47,648 nucleotides of DNA, taken from the NCBI GenBank assembly GCA_024229515.1, contig JAAESI010000028.1, positions 1-47,648 of the forward strand, given 5' to 3'. The notes below the pieces were generated by a model. The model made no database searches. It was not told the DNA's origin and saw only the letters and a list, made by a program, of their open reading frames with translations. Positions 42,640-47,648 of the stretch are shown piece after piece. Positions within the stretch are counted from its first letter, which is position 1. The number at the start of each line of letters is the position of its first letter. The DNA is from Pseudomonadota bacterium (GTDB lineage: Bacteria; Myxococcota_A; UBA796; UBA9615). A program made the position numbers and the translations under genes.

Positions 42640-44580
42640 TCAATGCGGGGCCAGGGTCTGACGCAACACGGCGGCGAACTCCGCGCAGCTTTCGAAGCGC
42701 TCACTGGGCTCGTGGCGGGTCGCCCGGGTGATGGCCGCCGCCACCTTTGGGTCGAGCCCAGGGGCGAGTTGCTCTGCAGGCGCGGCGGGCTGTCCGAGCC
42801 GAATGGGCCGGAGTGTCTTGGCGGGGAGCGTCGGATCCCAGGGGAGGGTCTTCGTTGCGAGCTCGAACAGCAGGATCCCCAACGAATACAGGTCCGAACG
42901 AGCGTTGGCCTGAGAGGCATCCGCGAGTTGTTCCGGGGCGGCGTAGGCGACCGTGCCGAGCACCTTCGAGGCCTCGACCCGGCGGGCGACCTGATCGTCG
43001 AGGAAGGCCGCCAGGCCGAAGTCGATCAAGTGAGTCATTCCGTCGGCGTCGACCAGGATGTTCTCCGGTTTCAAGTCTCGATGGATGACACCTTGTTGGT
43101 GCGCGTACTCCATCGCGTCCAACACCTGAATCGTGAGGGACACAGCTTTGTCCGTGTCCATGGGGCCGTCAGCGGCGTGCAGCAGCTCGCCCAACTCGGT
43201 CCCCTCCACCAGCGCCATCACCACTCCGAGGCGCCCTCCGTCGATCACGAGATCGTGGACCTTCACGATCCCGGGGTGACCCAGGCGATGGCCGACGTCG
43301 AACTCCCGCTCGAAGCGCGCGCGGTACTTGGGTCGGGCGGCATAGCGGTCGAGCATGATCTTGATGGCGACATCCCCCCCGAGGCTCGCTGCGATCTCCG
43401 CGGATTCGTGACGCCCTACGTACACCGTTCCCATGCCGCCCTCGCCGAGCTCCCGGAGCAGGACGTAGACGCCGAGCCGGCCGATGCCCGAGAGCGCCTC
43501 GGGACGTGATCCCCCCGTGTCAGGTCGCGCCCGGGCAGCTCGCGCACGGAGCTCATCGAACTGATCCCACGAGATCTGGCCGTTGTGGAGCGCAACTGTG
43601 GCATTGGCAAGGGTCGTCGTCGGATCGAAGAAGAGATTTGGGTCCTTCTTGGGAGGTTCGTCGGGCGTCGGCGGCTCGGGGACGGCCATCCCTGCCGCCA
43701 AGGCGCGGGCCTGGACCCCCGCAGGTGAGTTCGGCTCCTGGTTGGCGATCCGATCCAAGGACCGCTGCGCGGCGCGCTGCACGCTCAGGTCCGTGTCCGT
43801 GCTGGCGGAGCGGAGGGCCGAGACGGCGTCCAGCCCCCCGATCCGGCCGAGGGCAACACAAACCGCGGGGCGCAGATCGCCCGCGGAGGGAAGCAGGTGG
43901 TCGCGAAGTACCTCGACGGAGCGGAGGTCTCCGAACTCCCCCAGCGCAATGATGCTCGAACGACGGACGAGCGAGGACTCCTCAGGGTCGGAAATCCTCC
44001 CCGTGAAGTAGTCCAGGCAGTCGATGTCACCGAGCCGGCCGAGGCTCTGTACAGCGTTTCCCCGGACAAGATCATCGCTGGACCGGAGGGCGTCCCGCAG
44101 GGGCGTAATGGCACGGATGTCCCCCAGGACCCCGAGGGCACGGGCAGCCGCAGCCTGGGTCTCCGACGTGGCCGCGGGCGCGCCGAGAGCCAGGGCCAGG
44201 GGTACGTAGCAGCGGCGGTCGCGCGTGAGCCCGAGCTTGTAGAGGTCGCCCCTGGTGGCGGCGAGGGTCTCCAGATTCATCGCCGGCTGTGCGGCCGCCA
44301 GCTGGCCGAGGGCTGCTGCCGCCGCCTCCCGGCGGGTCAGACGCGGACTGCCCAGGAGGCGAAGAAGGGGAGCGACTGCCGTGGGATGGCCGATCGCCTG
44401 AAGTCCTGCGAGCGCGGCTGCGACGACGGAGTCATCGTCGTCGGCGAGTACGCGGCTCAGCTCGGGGACGGCGGCGGGGTGGAGGCTGCGTCCCAGGAGC
44501 TCTGCGGCGGTCGCCCGTAGACCGGGATCGGGATGCCCCAGGCGTGCGACGGTCTCCTCCCAGGTGGGCTGCTCCGCCAT
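42640..44580 (-). CDS. HEAT-repeat Ser/Thr protein kinase E
   Basis: 646 residues, cytoplasmic. The N-terminal ~290 residues are HEAT repeats (e.g. DPGLRATAAELLGRSLHPAAV, RREAAAAALGQL, LVRGNAVQSLGRLGDIDC). A SHOCT-like pair (VALHNGQISWDQFDELRA) lies between repeats and kinase. The kinase domain (~365-640) is complete: GEGGMGTVY, GGDVAIK, VIHRDLKPEN, LIDFGLAAF, YAAPEQ. It shares the RHxxxxxAxxxGG insert. There is no transmembrane helix, unlike kinases A, B, C and F, so it works in the cytosol and HEAT repeats may dock partners. The ATG starts one base after the SUMF stop (TGAGATG); the pseudokinase follows 46 bases downstream. Confidence 0.9.
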   Translation of the reverse strand: MAEQPTWEETVARLGHPDPGLRATAAELLGRSLHPAAVPELSRVLADDDDSVVAAALAGLQAIGHPTAVAPLLRLLGSPRLTRREAAAAALGQLAAAQPAMNLETLAATRGDLYKLGLTRDRRCYVPLALALGAPAATSETQAAAARALGVLGDIRAITPLRDALRSSDDLVRGNAVQSLGRLGDIDCLDYFTGRISDPEESSLVRRSSIIALGEFGDLRSVEVLRDHLLPSAGDLRPAVCVALGRIGGLDAVSALRSASTDTDLSVQRAAQRSLDRIANQEPNSPAGVQARALAAGMAVPEPPTPDEPPKKDPNLFFDPTTTLANATVALHNGQISWDQFDELRARAARARPDTGGSRPEALSGIGRLGVYVLLRELGEGGMGTVYVGRHESAEIAASLGGDVAIKIMLDRYAARPKYRARFEREFDVGHRLGHPGIVKVHDLVIDGGRLGVVMALVEGTELGELLHAADGPMDTDKAVSLTIQVLDAMEYAHQQGVIHRDLKPENILVDADGMTHLIDFGLAAFLDDQVARRVEASKVLGTVAYAAPEQLADASQANARSDLYSLGILLFELATKTLPWDPTLPAKTLRPIRLGQPAAPAEQLAPGLDPKVAAAITRATRHEPSERFESCAEFAAVLRQTLAPH

Positions 44581-44581
44581 C

Positions 44582-45478
44582 TCAGCCCGAGTTCCGCACG
44601 CAGCGGAAGCCTAGATCCGGCTCGCGCGTCGATCCATCCCTGGGCTCTGGCCAGGAAACCAACAACTCCCTCGGAGGTGAGTCGAACGACCCACCGCGGG
44701 TGATCCACCGTCGCGGGTCGTCGGGATCGCGAGATCGAGTCCACTCGGCCACGTTTCCGGAGAGGTCATAGAAGCCCCCGGCGCTGGACGTGAGGTCAGC
44801 GACCCGGTGCGCGCGCCCGTCCGCCGCTTCGAGGGACCAGGCAAACCGATCCAACCGGGCGGCGTCGGCACCCGCGTAGGGGAGGGGGCGGCCGGACCGG
44901 GCCGCGACCTCCCACTGGTCTTCGGTCGGAAGATCGAGTCCCTGTGTGAGGCAGTAGCGATTCGCCCCATCCCAATCGACGCAGTTGACGGGGAGGCGGG
45001 GGTCGCCGAGTTCCCACGTACAACCTTCGTGGGTTGCCGGCGGCAGGCAGTCGCCGGCGTCGACACACCGCCTGAACTCCCCGACCGTGGTCTCCCGTGC
45101 TGCGAGGGCAAACGCCTGGATCGGAATTCGGCGCATGGGCCACCGCTCGGGGAGGCAGACCTCATCGACCTCCTCCCAGCAGCCCAAAGAGGTGGTCTGG
45201 CTGGGCACGTCGATCAGGTCTTGGCCCGCCAGGGGCCGAGGCCCGTCGACGTCCGCAGATCCACGATCCGTCCGTGGTGCGCTCCCTTCCGCCGGCGGCT
45301 CCTCAACCCGCTCTCCAGCGGTGGCGATGAGGAAGATGCCGAGGAGGAGAAGGCCCCCAATGGCGGAGCACAGCGTGATGATCAGCAGTGCTTGTCGCTC
45401 TGAGAACTCGACCGTCACGTCACTTCGAGCCTCCCCTTGTGGCGGACGGGCTACGCTCTCGTCCAGCGAAGGTTCCAT
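44582..45478 (-). CDS. membrane-anchored SUMF/FGE-sulfatase domain protein (TagR-like)
   Basis: 298 residues. An N-terminal transmembrane helix (~28-52, ALLIITLCSAIGGLLLLGIFL) places the rest outside the cytoplasm. The remaining ~220 residues are a SUMF1-type domain: ETTVGEFRRCVDAG, PVNCVDWDGANRYC, LPTEDQWEVAARSG, FYDLSGNVAEWT, RGGSF and a final DLGFRCVRN. The two active-site Cys of formylglycine-generating enzymes, which follow RGGS, are absent (RGGSFDSPPRELLVSW), so it is not an oxidase; it probably binds a ligand, as the periplasmic TagR of the type VI threonine phosphorylation pathway is thought to. The ATG at 45478 has no strong ribosome-binding site. Divergent from kinase F across 48 bases. 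Confidence 0.85.
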   Translation of the reverse strand: MEPSLDESVARPPQGEARSDVTVEFSERQALLIITLCSAIGGLLLLGIFLIATAGERVEEPPAEGSAPRTDRGSADVDGPRPLAGQDLIDVPSQTTSLGCWEEVDEVCLPERWPMRRIPIQAFALAARETTVGEFRRCVDAGDCLPPATHEGCTWELGDPRLPVNCVDWDGANRYCLTQGLDLPTEDQWEVAARSGRPLPYAGADAARLDRFAWSLEAADGRAHRVADLTSSAGGFYDLSGNVAEWTRSRDPDDPRRWITRGGSFDSPPRELLVSWPEPRDGSTREPDLGFRCVRNSG

Positions 45479-45526
45479 CCTAGCCCCCACGAGCCCGCCG
45501 CGCTCCGACCCCGGGGGTGGATCCCA

Positions 45527-47506
<1,980 letters not shown>

Positions 47507-47648
47507 CTACTCGTTGACGCGGGCTCCACCGTCCCACTGACCGATCTTGAAGACCACGAACTCAGCGGGCTTCACCGGGCAGATGCCAATCTCGATGTTC
47601 ACGTAGCCGGCGTCCACCTCTTCGGTCGGGTTCGTCTCCTCGTCGCAC
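47507..47648 (-). CDS. phage-type tail sheath protein, C-terminal part
   Basis: The minus strand encodes at least 46 residues up to the window edge, with the stop at 47507-47509. CDEETNPTEEVDAGYVNIEI followed by PVKPAEFVVFKIGQ is the highly conserved C-terminus of contractile tail sheath proteins (CDE.TNP...V....V..EIG..P..PAEFVVF.I.Q), used in contractile phages, tailocins and extracellular contractile injection systems. The sheath polymerises around an inner tube and contracts to drive it through a membrane. Only the tail end is visible, so phage, tailocin or CIS cannot be told apart from this window; the adjacent eukaryote-like signalling genes make a chromosomal CIS more likely than a prophage (inference). 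The gene is convergent with kinase F. Confidence 0.85.
   Translation of the reverse strand, partial: CDEETNPTEEVDAGYVNIEIGICPVKPAEFVVFKIGQWDGGARVNE

Overview
The window is high-GC and almost fully coding. Several traits point to a Myxococcota-like (deltaproteobacterial) genome: many Ser/Thr protein kinases, a lipoprotein with about twelve MopE-type Asp/Cys repeats, a lipoprotein with a poly-Asp linker, and an IMPa-type metalloprotease. This assignment is inference; no rRNA or tRNA gene is present to test it.

Left part (1-9407). The 3' end of an IS481-type transposase abuts a five-gene minus-strand operon: DUF5989 microprotein, poly-Asp lipoprotein, AAR/COG5322-like dehydrogenase, MuiA-like protein, GYF_2/SH3 membrane protein. 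Divergent from it are a lipoprotein with a SecD P1-like domain and a large secreted metalloprotease (IMPa/M88, HEIGH motif). Then come a decayed Ser/Thr kinase, damaged at both ends and bordered by an ACGGAGG-type inverted repeat, and the 1125-residue MopE-repeat lipoprotein.

Right part (13979-47648). This is a dense signalling and envelope island. It contains (i) six related Ser/Thr kinases that share an unusual insert before the VAIK lysine, one of them apparently a pseudokinase; (ii) a minus-strand operon of L,D-transpeptidase/discoidin protein, FHA-FHA-FHA-ABC transporter, VWA-TM-FHA protein, PP2C phosphatase and Zn-ribbon/FHA protein; (iii) a plus-strand pair of M48 protease and LEA-like lipoprotein; (iv) a plus-strand operon of two ubiquitin-like/TM/discoidin proteins flanking a VanX-like dipeptidase and a TM protein of unknown function; and (v) a minus-strand operon of SUMF protein, HEAT-repeat kinase, pseudokinase, secreted beta-sandwich protein and coiled-coil protein.

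The last 142 bases encode the C-terminus of a phage-type tail sheath protein, so a contractile injection system (CIS) probably begins at the right edge. Kinases, PP2C, FHA proteins, an ABC exporter and a cysteine-less SUMF protein next to a sheath gene recall the TagQRST-PpkA-PppA-Fha threonine phosphorylation pathway of type VI secretion. My main hypothesis is that this island is an expanded phospho-signalling and cell-wall-remodelling module serving a CIS. The sheath gene is seen; the functional link is inference.
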